Assembly (NCBI RefSeq): GCF_002140975.2 | Contig: NZ_CP147247.1 | Coordinates: 682,001-746,000 of the forward strand | Length of the DNA stretch: 64,000 nucleotides | From: Enterococcus sp. 9E7_DIV0242 | Lineage (GTDB): Bacteria; Bacillota; Bacilli; Lactobacillales; Enterococcaceae | Reading direction: 5' to 3' | Shown: positions 35,100 through 44,213 of the stretch, piece by piece | Layout: each line of letters opens with the position of its first letter | How positions within the stretch are numbered: position 1 is the first letter of the stretch | Position numbers and translations under genes: made by a program | The notes under the pieces: generated by a model | The model's input: the letters and a program-made list of their open reading frames with translations, nothing else | The model's database searches: none | What the model was told of the DNA's origin: nothing

Positions 35100-36995
35100 T
35101 CAATAATCAAACAGATTTTGAACAACAGTATAGCCTTCGAAAGTTGCATCCATAATCTTACCTATACGATTGCAATCGCCAAGCATGACCGTCTGTTCTG
35201 CGATACCATAGAATGTTTCCGCTAGATTTCGCTCCGGCCTAAGTCCGGTACAGACAATTAAGTTATCAAAAGGAATATGTTGCTCTACTCCTTCTTTGGA
35301 CGCCACAATACAGGAATCTTTTTCTATTTTTTTACAGATCGTTTCCAGTAGAACATTTAAGGTTTCTGCTTGATTTATTTTTTGTCTTAACGCAATTTTG
35401 TACAATTCATTTCCTTGTGCAGCCAGTTCATTATTCATCTCTACAATTGTGACAGCTTTATGATGAACCAACGCTAGTTCCATGCCAATCTCAGCACCGA
35501 TTGTTCCACCACCAAGGATAACGATGTTTTCGCCCAGTTCTTTTTCATTCTCAATTGATTGAATACCTGTCACGACATTCTCACCATCGATTCCCGAAAT
35601 CGGTGGAACTATTTCTCGTCCACCAACTGCTACGATAAGAGCATCTGGATTAAACTGTCTGATATTTTTCGGAGTTGCCTCAAAGTTCAGTCGAACATTT
35701 ACCTTTGATTTACCTATTTGTACTTTATAAAATTCCAATAAACGAGCAATCTCAATTTTAAAATGTTCTTTTGCGACATATTTTAGTTGTCCACCTAGCG
35801 CATCGCTTTTCTCTAAAAGAGTCACCCGATGTCCTACTTTATCAGCAGTGATTGCCGCATTTATACCGGCTGGGCCGCCACCAATGATGACAATATTTTT
35901 AACTATTTTTGTGGGTTTTACTTCTTTGGCTACAAATGTTTCATTATTGTATCTTGGATTAACTGAACACCCAACATTTTTATGATTCGTCGCAATATGG
36001 TAGCACTGTAAGCAGCGAATGCACCCATGAATGTCTTCCGGATGCCCTGCTAATGCCTTCTTCGGCCAATCCGGATCTGCTACGAAGCTCCGACCAAAAG
36101 CAACCATATCTACGACTCCTTTTGCAATCAAATTGTTGGCCTCTTCCGGAGAAAGTACCGCACCAACAACGCTCACCGGAATGTTGACACGCTGTTTCAC
36201 TTCTTTTGCCCATTCCACATTAGGCATAAGTGGTTCGAAATTCGTTGTCGCCATGTGTACATTTGCTTCACGATTCATATCAAGTCCTGCTGAAATTTGA
36301 ACCATATCAATATACTTTTCTGCTAGTTGAATGAAGGCCACAACATCTTCAAATTCGATCGATCCGTCTACCCACTCATACGCACTGATTCTCATATCGA
36401 TTGGAAACTCTTTCCCAACTGCCGCTCGGACTGTTTCCAATATCTTTAGTGGAAACTTGGCACGATTTTCAAAGCTGCCACCATATTCGTCCTCACGATG
36501 GTTAAAGTAAGGGGAAAGGAACTGTGCTGGCAGCCAGCCATGACCAAAGTGCATGAAAATAGTATCGAAACCAAGTTCTTTTGCTTCTTTTGCAGTATCG
36601 TAGTAATAATTTAGCGTTTCCTCCATCATCGCTTCATCCATTGCTCGCACTTCAATACCATCTTCTCGTACATAAGCTGATGGACCCTTGGCATATTCAT
36701 AACATCTAGCTTCTCTGCCCCCATGAAAAATTTCAATAGAAGCCTTGGCACCTGCCTGTTGAATTTTCAAAATTTTCCTGCGTGTTTCTTCGTATTCGTA
36801 CTTACTGAAAACAGACAGCTCATCCGGGCTTTTAAAGCTAGAACGATAGGGTTCCACAATCGTGTGCCCCGCAATGACGATCCCGGCGCCACCCAAAGCT
36901 TTTTCTTCAAAAGTATTGTTGAGTGGTGCTGCGACAATTCTGTTTTTGACCATCATTGTGTTGATTTTGATTGGTGAAAATAATTCTTTAAACAT
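35100..36995 (-). CDS. Old-yellow-enzyme-type FMN/Fe-S/FAD reductase (2,4-dienoyl-CoA reductase/BaiH-like)
   Basis: 631 residues in three parts: an FMN barrel (1 to about 340, with LFSPIKINTMMVKNRI and the FGRSFVADPDWPKK segment), a 4Fe-4S site (CIRCLQC and a fourth Cys in VGCSVNP), and FAD/NAD-binding domains with IIGGGPAGINAA and ILGGGTIGAEIG. The family reduces activated C=C bonds, including bile acid intermediates, enoates and flavonoid rings in gut anaerobes. Placed directly after a GH78 rhamnosidase, it could reduce an aglycone released from a rhamnosylated glycoside; this is inference. Length and domain order are complete. Confidence 0.88.
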   Translation of the reverse strand: MFKELFSPIKINTMMVKNRIVAAPLNNTFEEKALGGAGIVIAGHTIVEPYRSSFKSPDELSVFSKYEYEETRRKILKIQQAGAKASIEIFHGGREARCYEYAKGPSAYVREDGIEVRAMDEAMMEETLNYYYDTAKEAKELGFDTIFMHFGHGWLPAQFLSPYFNHREDEYGGSFENRAKFPLKILETVRAAVGKEFPIDMRISAYEWVDGSIEFEDVVAFIQLAEKYIDMVQISAGLDMNREANVHMATTNFEPLMPNVEWAKEVKQRVNIPVSVVGAVLSPEEANNLIAKGVVDMVAFGRSFVADPDWPKKALAGHPEDIHGCIRCLQCYHIATNHKNVGCSVNPRYNNETFVAKEVKPTKIVKNIVIIGGGPAGINAAITADKVGHRVTLLEKSDALGGQLKYVAKEHFKIEIARLLEFYKVQIGKSKVNVRLNFEATPKNIRQFNPDALIVAVGGREIVPPISGIDGENVVTGIQSIENEKELGENIVILGGGTIGAEIGMELALVHHKAVTIVEMNNELAAQGNELYKIALRQKINQAETLNVLLETICKKIEKDSCIVASKEGVEQHIPFDNLIVCTGLRPERNLAETFYGIAEQTVMLGDCNRIGKIMDATFEGYTVVQNLFDY

Positions 36996-37011
36996 TCCCG
37001 GTAGTCTCCCT

Positions 37012-39600
37012 TCAGTTTTTTATTTCAAACGTGATTATTTTATATTCATCCTTCTCTTTCAAATGAAGCTTACTGGATCGATGCTTTTGACTAACTTTTT
37101 CTATATAAGCCAGTTCGTTTGGGATTTCCACCACTATCTTTGTCTGTTGTTGATTCTCCTTTTTCCAGTTTATCGTCACTTTTCCCATCGGTGTTTTGAG
37201 GCTTCCACTTACCCAGTCGATCGGTAAATCAACAGCTGGATCAATGATTAATTGTTTATTTTCAATCCTCAGTCCCAGTAAAGAGGAGACAAACCAACTG
37301 GAATAGGAGGAAAACATGGCATGGTTTAAAGAACCCGGTTGTGTCTTTTGTTGACCGGGAACACTAAAATATTCTGCTAAAGCCAGATTTCCATTTTTTA
37401 ACATATCCTGATAGCTTGGGCCCTCTTGGCGAAGTAACCAATCATAGATTAAGCGATTCTCACCGATTTCTGAAAACAGTTCATAGGCCCAAGACATACC
37501 AAAAATCCCAAAAGAAAAAATAGTCCCATTCTCCCTAATTTTTTTGATCAGATGACGAATTCGCTTGTCTCTGTCCTCTCCTGAAATCAGCCCTGCTTGA
37601 ATGGCAAATATATCACTAGAGATTTTCCCACTAGAAAAATTACCCGTCTCCCTATTGAATTCTTTCAACAATTCACTTTTAGCAATCGCTATTTTTTCTT
37701 TTACTCCATCTAAATGGCTGGTTGAGCAAATTCCTTCATCCATTAACTCAAGGTATTCATTCAACAAGATCACATACATACATCCCGAACAGAAAGACTG
37801 ATCTGGTGATGAAATGACCCACCCCTCTTCTTTTCCATCAACAGAGCCCCAGTCCCCCAAACAACACGAGCGAATCATTGAAAAATCAAAACATAATAAA
37901 TACTGCAAATGTTTTTCCAACTGAGCTTGATACTGTTTGACGAAATCTGCTTCTTGATAGGTCGTGGACAAGGCTTTAGCAAGTGTGGGTAAAACCAATT
38001 GCCAACCTAATGATCCTGCTTTATTGGATGTACCATTCGTCATAATTCCTATGAAAGGTGCAGTTTGCGGGATACCACCATCCGCTATTTGAGCATCTAC
38101 AAAATCTAGAAAAACCTTTTTAGCAAACTCTTTTATATCACTCGTCGCAATATGAGAAGATAGAAGTGCCACGATATCCCCGCCATAACCAAAGCGTTCT
38201 CGTGTGCAATCCTCAAAATAGGCGTGCATGTTATTTTGGCGTGTATTTATTCCTGCTTGCCACAGCTGATTCAAGTCTTCTGAAGATGAATCGAAGTCAA
38301 CCAGTAGTTCTACATCTGAAAATAGGCGATAGGCAATTACATTTTCTAATGGAAGTTTCGTGAACTCAGATGTTCCTTTCACAAAAACATATCTAAAGGA
38401 ATGATAGGTGTATTGATTACTAAAATGCAAAGGGGTTAATTTTTCCTTCATTACTTTGTCTGTTTGAATGACTGGACTTTCTGGTTCCCGGTCACTTGTT
38501 TTTACGCCATATTTCCCACTGATCGTTGTTCCATAAGCCGGATTTCCTTTATCATCGGTCACTTCTGCGTAGCTTAGTTCAATACATCCGATCGTTTCAG
38601 CGGCTAAATCAAACGCAATTTGTCCGCTAATAATCTGTCCAAAATCGATAATCCAGCCATCTGCAAGCCTATCGAATGAAACTGGCAGAATTTTTTCTTT
38701 CCGGACAATTTTTGGAATAAAGCTTGGAACCAGTTTTCCCGTCGGACCAGGAATACACACCGTCTGTTTTCGAACATTGTCAGCTGGTTGAACATTGTCT
38801 GTGAATACTTCACCTACAAAGAGATTGTTTTGCAGAAATTGCCCACATGAACTTTCCCACTCGGCATCTGAGAGGATATGTATGGACTGATTTGTTGTTG
38901 TCAGTTGGATATCACAAATCATCGTCGGCTTACCAATAGAAAGCTGTTTTCGAATATTGTACTTACCCAAAATCAAAATTGGTGCAGGATTATACCAGCC
39001 ATTTGCCAATTCAACCGTAAATTCATTCGTTCCTTCCGTCAGGAAGCTTTCTATTTGATAGGTATCGTAATAAACTCTCTGGTCATAGCTGGTGACATCT
39101 GAATTCAAATACGCATCTGAAACCCGTTGCCCATTTATTCGCAATGTATAATAGCCCAAACCGCAAATATCAATGAACGCTGATTCGATCGTTTCTTTGA
39201 CCACCACTTGCTTTTTCAAAATTATCGTTGGCTTATCATCAAAATACACGTGTTCTTTTTCAATAGGATTATCCAACCTTGTAATCCAGTTCGCAAGATT
39301 GAGATCATGGTTTTGAGTATAGAAATTCATCGTTTCCTGCACAATTTTTTGATTGCTGTTATAAACACTTAGTTTTACCGAATATTTCTTTCGTGCGAAG
39401 TGTCTAGGTAGCACGATTGATTGGCTTTGTCGCCTTGAAACCTCTTCAAAATCAAAAATGCACTGCTCCTTTTCATCAAAGACTTCCAATCTATAGCTTG
39501 TTTGCTTTGCCGCTTTCCACGTAACTGAAATCGCCTCATTTAGGTCGACATTTATCGGCGTTGATTGACCGTTAATTTCTAATCGACTATTGCTCAACAT
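37012..39600 (-). CDS. GH78 alpha-L-rhamnosidase
   Basis: 862 residues from ATG 39600. Domain order matches GH78: N-terminal Ig-like and carbohydrate-binding domains (SAFIDICGLGYYTLRINGQRV), then the six-hairpin barrel with the catalytic region YFEDCTRERFGYGGD near residue 465, CLGDWGSVDG, and a C-terminal beta domain with GSLKTPMGKVTINWK. No signal peptide, so it removes rhamnose from imported glycosides. It is between the broken EIIC gene and the flavin reductase gene on the same strand; a hairpin at 39621-39671 separates it from the EIIC. Confidence 0.87.
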   Translation of the reverse strand: MLSNSRLEINGQSTPINVDLNEAISVTWKAAKQTSYRLEVFDEKEQCIFDFEEVSRRQSQSIVLPRHFARKKYSVKLSVYNSNQKIVQETMNFYTQNHDLNLANWITRLDNPIEKEHVYFDDKPTIILKKQVVVKETIESAFIDICGLGYYTLRINGQRVSDAYLNSDVTSYDQRVYYDTYQIESFLTEGTNEFTVELANGWYNPAPILILGKYNIRKQLSIGKPTMICDIQLTTTNQSIHILSDAEWESSCGQFLQNNLFVGEVFTDNVQPADNVRKQTVCIPGPTGKLVPSFIPKIVRKEKILPVSFDRLADGWIIDFGQIISGQIAFDLAAETIGCIELSYAEVTDDKGNPAYGTTISGKYGVKTSDREPESPVIQTDKVMKEKLTPLHFSNQYTYHSFRYVFVKGTSEFTKLPLENVIAYRLFSDVELLVDFDSSSEDLNQLWQAGINTRQNNMHAYFEDCTRERFGYGGDIVALLSSHIATSDIKEFAKKVFLDFVDAQIADGGIPQTAPFIGIMTNGTSNKAGSLGWQLVLPTLAKALSTTYQEADFVKQYQAQLEKHLQYLLCFDFSMIRSCCLGDWGSVDGKEEGWVISSPDQSFCSGCMYVILLNEYLELMDEGICSTSHLDGVKEKIAIAKSELLKEFNRETGNFSSGKISSDIFAIQAGLISGEDRDKRIRHLIKKIRENGTIFSFGIFGMSWAYELFSEIGENRLIYDWLLRQEGPSYQDMLKNGNLALAEYFSVPGQQKTQPGSLNHAMFSSYSSWFVSSLLGLRIENKQLIIDPAVDLPIDWVSGSLKTPMGKVTINWKKENQQQTKIVVEIPNELAYIEKVSQKHRSSKLHLKEKDEYKIITFEIKN

Positions 39601-39620
39601 TTTCACCACTTTCAACAAAA

Positions 39621-39671
39621 TTGTCTACTCACGATCATTTCTATCAGAGACAAATGACTGTGAATAGACAA
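39621..39671 (-). terminator. Hairpin between EIIC pseudogene and rhamnosidase
   Basis: TTGTCTACTCAC (39621-39632) and GTGAATAGACAA (39660-39671) pair over 12 bp with one mismatch. The T-run is better on the plus strand (TTTTTT) than on the minus strand (ATTTTG), so for the minus-strand operon it may only attenuate. Confidence 0.5.
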
Positions 39672-39676
39672 CTTTT

Positions 39677-40966
39677 TTATTCTGTAATTGCTCCTTGTTC
39701 TTCTTGATAGATTTTTTTATCAACCATTTTCACAAATGGAATCCATAGTAGTACACACACAATCAATTGAACCAATTGAAGCACGGCTCCCCAGATACTT
39801 CCGGTTACAAAGTACCCGCTAATCAAAATTGGTGTCGTCCACGGCAATTGTGCAACACCCGTAGGAATCGGTACTAATCCTAGTGCAAAAGCAGCATAGG
39901 CGATAACTGTACTCACTGCATTTCCTAAACAGAATGGAATGATATAGCTCACGTTCAGCATTAACGGAACACCGAACAATGTGGGCTCACCAATATTGAA
40001 TATATAAGGTGGACCTGCTATTTTACCAACCTCTTTATACTGACGACTTTTTGCTATGAGGATAATTGCAATAATGGACCCTATAATACCGATTGACGTA
40101 AAATGGTTCTTAAACCCCATATTGATAATGTTCTGAGGAACTTCTCCTGCAATCGTAGCTGCTCTGTTTTGATCTTCCAATACCTAATGGATCGGGTCTG
40201 TCACGGCTTGAACGATCGAACTACCATGTAATCCAAAGAACCATAAGAATTGTTCAAAAATCTTGATGAAAACCATGCCGAACAATGAACCACCAACCAT
40301 GGTCAACGGAATACCTAACGTACCATTAATCAACGCCATCGCTTCCGTGTTCAAACCAACTTCCAACATGAGACGAACAATAAAGAACAGTGTCACCACA
40401 ATAAATGAAGGAATGATCGATTCAAAAGGTTTAGATACTGCGGGTGGAACAGTGCCGGGCATTTTTATCTTGATGTCTTTTTCGTCAATTTTCTTATAAA
40501 CAAGCACCGTTACAATACTGACAATAATTCCTAAAAACATCGCTTGTGCACCAATTTTCGTCATGTTAATGAAGCTTCCTGTTTCATTAACATCAAGTGG
40601 CGTTAAGAGTAAAAATGATACGAGTGCCGTTAAAATACACTGCAATACATCTGTTTCTAACTTTTCCGCCAAGCTTTTTGCTAAGGAAATGACAACGATC
40701 AAGCCGCCAATGGCAATGGTCGCATTATTCACATAAAGTAATTTATCCACCCATGTTGGGCCAAAAATAGACGTAATAAAATCTGTCACCTGTACAATTG
40801 GAAAAAATGCAATAATTAGGAAAATGGACCCAATAAAGGTGAATGGCATATAAGCAAGCATTGCATCACGAATTGCCGTTACGTAAATATTTCTATTTAC
40901 TTTGTCAGCAAAAATTCCTAGTTTATCTTGAAACTTATCACTGAAGGTCATCTTTTTGTCATTCAT
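39677..40966 (-). pseudogene. PTS lactose/cellobiose-family EIIC interrupted by an amber codon
   Basis: The reading frame from ATG 40966 encodes a typical EIIC N-terminal part (260 residues, ending WFFGLHGSSIVQAVTDPIH) and stops at TAG 40184-40186. The same frame continues without shift (VLEDQNRAATIAGEVPQNII) through the normal C-terminal half to the stop at 39677, including FNIGEPTLFGVPLMLN. One base change therefore splits an otherwise intact gene of about 429 codons. The second part has a TTG codon at 40180 but no good ribosome binding site. It could be a recent inactivation, a sequencing error or amber readthrough. It is divergent from the AraC regulator and would have fed the rhamnosidase. 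Confidence 0.85.
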
Positions 40967-41029
40967 AATTTTCTCCTTTGACTTTTTTTGCTAAATAGAC
41001 TAGTATTCTGGTAGCGCCACCATAATTAT

Positions 41030-41087
41030 ATTATAGGGCATTGAGCGATAGATACAATGACCATTCATATCCTGATTACTGACCATT
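41030..41087 (-). promoter_or_regulatory. Promoter and AraC-type direct repeats before the EIIC-rhamnosidase genes
   Basis: On the minus strand TTGTAT (41052-41057) and TATAAT (41030-41035) are 16 bases apart. Immediately upstream are two direct copies of TGACCATT (plus strand 41058-41065 and 41080-41087), spaced 22 bases, i.e. two helical turns. This is the usual layout of an AraC activator site abutting the -35 box. Confidence 0.65.
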
Positions 41088-41112
41088 TATTACTTGTTAG
41101 AAAGGAGATACA

Positions 41113-42108
41113 ATGAATAAACAACAGATAAGAGAATTTCTTTTTACATACACGGATACAGAGCGCAAACATATCAATCAGCAGGACGATCCATTTCATT
41201 TACAAGAGAATGAACGGATTTCATACAATAAAACGTTGGCGTACGCCATCTCAAAAAATGAAAAGATAACCGACTTTTTAAATGATAGTCAGCTTTTACT
41301 AGTGAAGCATGCGCGATTTTCACCTATGCCTCCACATGCTCATGATTACATCGAGATGTGCTATGTGTATTCCGGAAAAATAGATATGATCATCAACTCT
41401 GAGGAAATTTCTTTGAACCAAGGTGATTTTTGTCTATTGGATACTGGAGTTATCCATCAGATTCTTGATACTGGGGAAGACGATATCCTTATCAATTTCC
41501 TAATAAAAAAAGAGTATTTCTCCACCAAAATGTTGAGTCAAATCGCACATAATGATACGCTCTCAAAATTTGTTATCGATGCACTTTCCGAGGACCAAAA
41601 ACACAATCAGTTTATTGTCTTTGAAACAGTGAATAACGAATTCATAGAAGATGCCGTCATTGGGATTTTATCTCATTATTTAGGACCTTCCTTTTTTTCG
41701 AAGGAGATCATTGATTCTTATATGCTCATTATTTTTTCCGAATTATTACGGTCATTTCATGAAAAAAAAGCCCAATACTATCAAGAAAACAATCAACTAT
41801 ATATCGGAAACATTCTAAGCTATATTGAAAAAAGGCAAGGAAATTGTACCTTAAATGACCTTGCCGAAGCATTCAATTTTAACAGCAACTACCTTAGTCG
41901 CTTCATCAAGAAAAACGCGGGCAAATCATTTATCGATCTTGTCCAAGAAATTCGTTTGACCCACGCTACGACCTTACTAAGAAACACGGACCTACCAATT
42001 GAAAAGATCATCCAACAAGCCGGCTATAGAAACATCAATTTCTTTTATAAGAAATTCCAAGATATCTATCATGAGTCACCGAAGGAATATCGGAAAAAGT
42101 TTCAATAG
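41113..42108 (+). CDS. AraC-family transcriptional regulator
   Basis: 331 residues behind AGAAAGGAGA. The N-terminal cupin-like sensor domain includes MPPHAHDYIEMCYVYSGKIDMII and LLDTGVIHQI; the C-terminal DNA-binding domain has two helix-turn-helix motifs (LNDLAEAFNFNSNYLSRFIKKNAG and IEKIIQQAGYRNINFFYKKFQDIYHESPKEYR). It is divergent from the EIIC-rhamnosidase-reductase genes and probably activates them in response to the sugar. Confidence 0.92.
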   Translation: MNKQQIREFLFTYTDTERKHINQQDDPFHLQENERISYNKTLAYAISKNEKITDFLNDSQLLLVKHARFSPMPPHAHDYIEMCYVYSGKIDMIINSEEISLNQGDFCLLDTGVIHQILDTGEDDILINFLIKKEYFSTKMLSQIAHNDTLSKFVIDALSEDQKHNQFIVFETVNNEFIEDAVIGILSHYLGPSFFSKEIIDSYMLIIFSELLRSFHEKKAQYYQENNQLYIGNILSYIEKRQGNCTLNDLAEAFNFNSNYLSRFIKKNAGKSFIDLVQEIRLTHATTLLRNTDLPIEKIIQQAGYRNINFFYKKFQDIYHESPKEYRKKFQ

Positions 42109-42134
42109 TTAGTTGATTGGGGTTAGGATGCATC

Positions 42135-42170
42135 TCAAGAGCTCATAGGAATCTAAGCTCTTGATTTATT
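42135..42170 (+). terminator. Terminator of the AraC regulator gene
   Basis: TCAAGAGCT and AGCTCTTGA form a 9-bp stem with a 12-base loop, followed by TTTATTT. It begins 27 bases after the stop. Confidence 0.75.
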
Positions 42171-42239
42171 TCAGATGATCAAGCAATACCCACTCAGTGC
42201 TTGAAGTTAACCCCTCTTGGTCCAATCTTTCTTTCCATT

Positions 42240-42398
42240 TTATGGGTCCCAACCATTACAAGCAAAATAAATACCATCACTTCAGATTTCTTTTGCTGCA
42301 AAAGATTCTTGGTCTTCAATTATTTTGCACCATTCCCATTACGATTGGCGTCCAACTGGTTGAACTATTTCTAAATCACTTTCTCCATCGCCAAATAC
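42240..42398 (-). pseudogene. Remnant of a Cof-type HAD phosphatase
   Basis: On the minus strand the frame VFGDGESDLEIVQPVG, then (after a stop) WEWCK, FAAKEI, (stop) and SDGIYFACNGWDP follows the C-terminal third of Cof/YidA-like HAD phosphatases, whose usual pattern is GDGxNDxEM...VGxxVAMGNA...A...DGI. Two in-frame stops and no N-terminal part show that this is a decayed gene. Confidence 0.6.
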
Positions 42399-42536
42399 TG
42401 AGGATGCTCATATAGGGATTTTTAATTCTATAAACCTAGGCAATTGCTACTCTTAAGGCATTACCATGGGAGGAAATGCTCTTAACCAGACCTTCTCTAG
42501 CTGCCGTGGTAAACTGAGAGAGTAGATGGGAGATGA

Positions 42537-43349
42537 ATGATTGTGAAAAAAGATCGACAACAGCTCTTCTTTATCTTTTTATTGTTTGTTCTATTTGCTT
42601 TAACAAATTTGCTACTGCTATTTTTAGGCGAATCACCTCGTGGAATATTGTTGAACCTCATCGCCGGCTTAGCCTTTACCCCTGTAGAAATTTACGCTAC
42701 TGTGTTTTTTTTGGAAAATTTTTTACGAAAACGAGAAGAAAAAATAGAAGAACTACGAGAAGATACCGACTATTTTTCAATAGCCAAGGAGGATCAACTG
42801 CAGCTTATTTGGACAATCAAATATTGCTTGCTGGAAAATTTCTCAACAAAGAACTATGAAGATGTCGATAGCGCTTTTTATAACTTATATATGGATCGTG
42901 AAAATGCTCTTTCTGCTGAATTCTGGAAAAATGCTTTATTAGAGGAGCACTTGACTCCTTCTGTTAAAAAATATAATCTAAACCTCATTGGAAAAGATAC
43001 CTCTTACCATTCAGCTTTAGAGCTTTCAACAGAAATTGGGGATTATATTCGGACAGAGATCACTGATTTTTACGCTATTTACTTAAAGTTTATCCCTTTA
43101 GATATCTTCAAAGAGCTTCATGGTATTTATAAGTCAATTGAAGTCAGCGTTTTGTTCAGTGACAATGCCTATCTTCTTCAACACAAACAAGAATTGATAG
43201 AAAAACAAAAGAAAAAAGAACTTCAGCCGGAAGAATACGAGAAATTGGCTCAACTCTCTCAAAACCTATTAGTAGATATCTATCAGCATATGCAAAACAT
43301 CTCTGCAATGACACTGGAACATCATACGAAGTTGTTGGAGGATCAATAG
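42537..43349 (+). CDS. Unknown protein with two N-terminal membrane helices
   Basis: 270 residues. Two membrane helices (FFIFLLFVLFALTNLLLLFLG and GILLNLIAGLAFTPVEIYATVFFLENFL) are followed by a cytoplasmic, mostly helical domain of about 200 residues rich in Glu and Lys, with coiled-coil-like stretches (RKREEKIEELRED, KQELIEKQKKKELQPEEYEKL). I do not recognise a family. The start ATG 42537 has GGGAGA upstream; GTG 42543 is an alternative. It is a single gene with its own terminator, in an accessory stretch. Confidence 0.75.
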   Translation: MIVKKDRQQLFFIFLLFVLFALTNLLLLFLGESPRGILLNLIAGLAFTPVEIYATVFFLENFLRKREEKIEELREDTDYFSIAKEDQLQLIWTIKYCLLENFSTKNYEDVDSAFYNLYMDRENALSAEFWKNALLEEHLTPSVKKYNLNLIGKDTSYHSALELSTEIGDYIRTEITDFYAIYLKFIPLDIFKELHGIYKSIEVSVLFSDNAYLLQHKQELIEKQKKKELQPEEYEKLAQLSQNLLVDIYQHMQNISAMTLEHHTKLLEDQ

Positions 43350-43378
43350 TTTTACATAATATAAAAACAACCAACAGA

Positions 43379-43430
43379 ATAGTAAGACACCTGCAAAAAT
43401 AAATTGAGGCGTCTTACTATTGTTGTTTCT
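43379..43430 (+). terminator. Terminator of the unknown membrane protein gene
   Basis: AATAGTAAGAC (43379-43389) and GTCTTACTATT (43412-43422) form an 11-bp perfect stem followed by GTTGTTTCTTCTT. Confidence 0.7.
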
Positions 43431-44060
43431 TCTTCTCTATGGCAAACACTTTTGGTATTTGCTTTTTATTTCAGATATCACATGTCAGCAATCACCAAGA
43501 TAAATAATTCCGCTCGGTTAAGAAAATTTCGTTTATACAGTAATCCCTCCAGCTATGAGTAGTTACCTAATTTCATCAGCTGATTGGTATCGTTTAATCC
43601 TAACTCCTAATTTTCAACATCACGATAGCTCTTGCTTACTTTGGTCAACACTCTAAATCTGAAAGGTTTTTTCTGAAAATAATTACAGTCTTCTTTATTT
43701 ACTGTCCTTGTTCTACTTAAAATCGTTTGGAAAATAGACCGCCCTTTTTATTTTGGTAACAATAAATCTGTCTATCAACCCGTAAATATAGTTAAATTAT
43801 ATACATACTCTAACTTGTGGTGGCAATCTTCCAAAATTTCATCTGCTTTAATCGGTTGTTCTCTAGTATTACTAGCTCCTGAAAAAAAAATACACAGTTA
43901 ATTGTGTTCAAATATGAAAAGGAATTTTTGGAAACTGTAGGCACTTAAGCCAGTCTCCATATCTTTCATAGAACTATGTCTGTTTTTCATAGCCTCGTTC
44001 CTGAATTTTTATCCGAGTTTAGGATAAACCATCAATACATTCTAGTGAAAATCAAATGAA
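43431..44060. other. Non-coding stretch with a possible decayed gene
   Basis: About 630 AT-rich bases with no intact frame. On the minus strand near 43760-43880 a 34-codon open stretch (GASNTREQPIKADEILEDCH and on) is followed by two stops, and further fragments such as RTRTVNKEDCNYFQKK appear below it. This looks like a gene in decay, family unknown. Confidence 0.35.
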
Positions 44061-44146
44061 ATGTTGCTTCAATATCGCTGAGGTAGAGAGAGGTTGCAAT
44101 GCATTCGGAAATCTATTACCATAAACCTACGAGGAAGGTGATCAAT

Positions 44147-44185
44147 GTGAAATGTTGCATTGTATTTTCTGAGATAGTCTTTTAA
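44147..44185 (+). CDS. Possible 12-codon leader peptide upstream of the acetyltransferase
   Basis: GTG 44147 has GAGGAAGG eight bases upstream and encodes MKCCIVFSEIVF before TAA. Arms CAATGCA (44097) and TGCATTG (44156) overlap its first codons. A translated short frame with its own ribosome binding site before a Vat/CatB-like gene recalls leader-peptide control of resistance genes, but nothing here proves it. Confidence 0.35.
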   Translation: MKCCIVFSEIVF

Positions 44186-44213
44186 AACGAATACTAAAAA
44201 AGGTGGAAGCAAT

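Noticed and set aside
39677..40180. Separate small EIIC protein starting at TTG 40180
   Set aside because: It is in the same frame as the upstream part, without a proper ribosome binding site; one interrupted gene is simpler.
43156..43374. Antisense frame over the end of the unknown membrane protein gene
   Set aside because: Shadow of the coding gene on the other strand.
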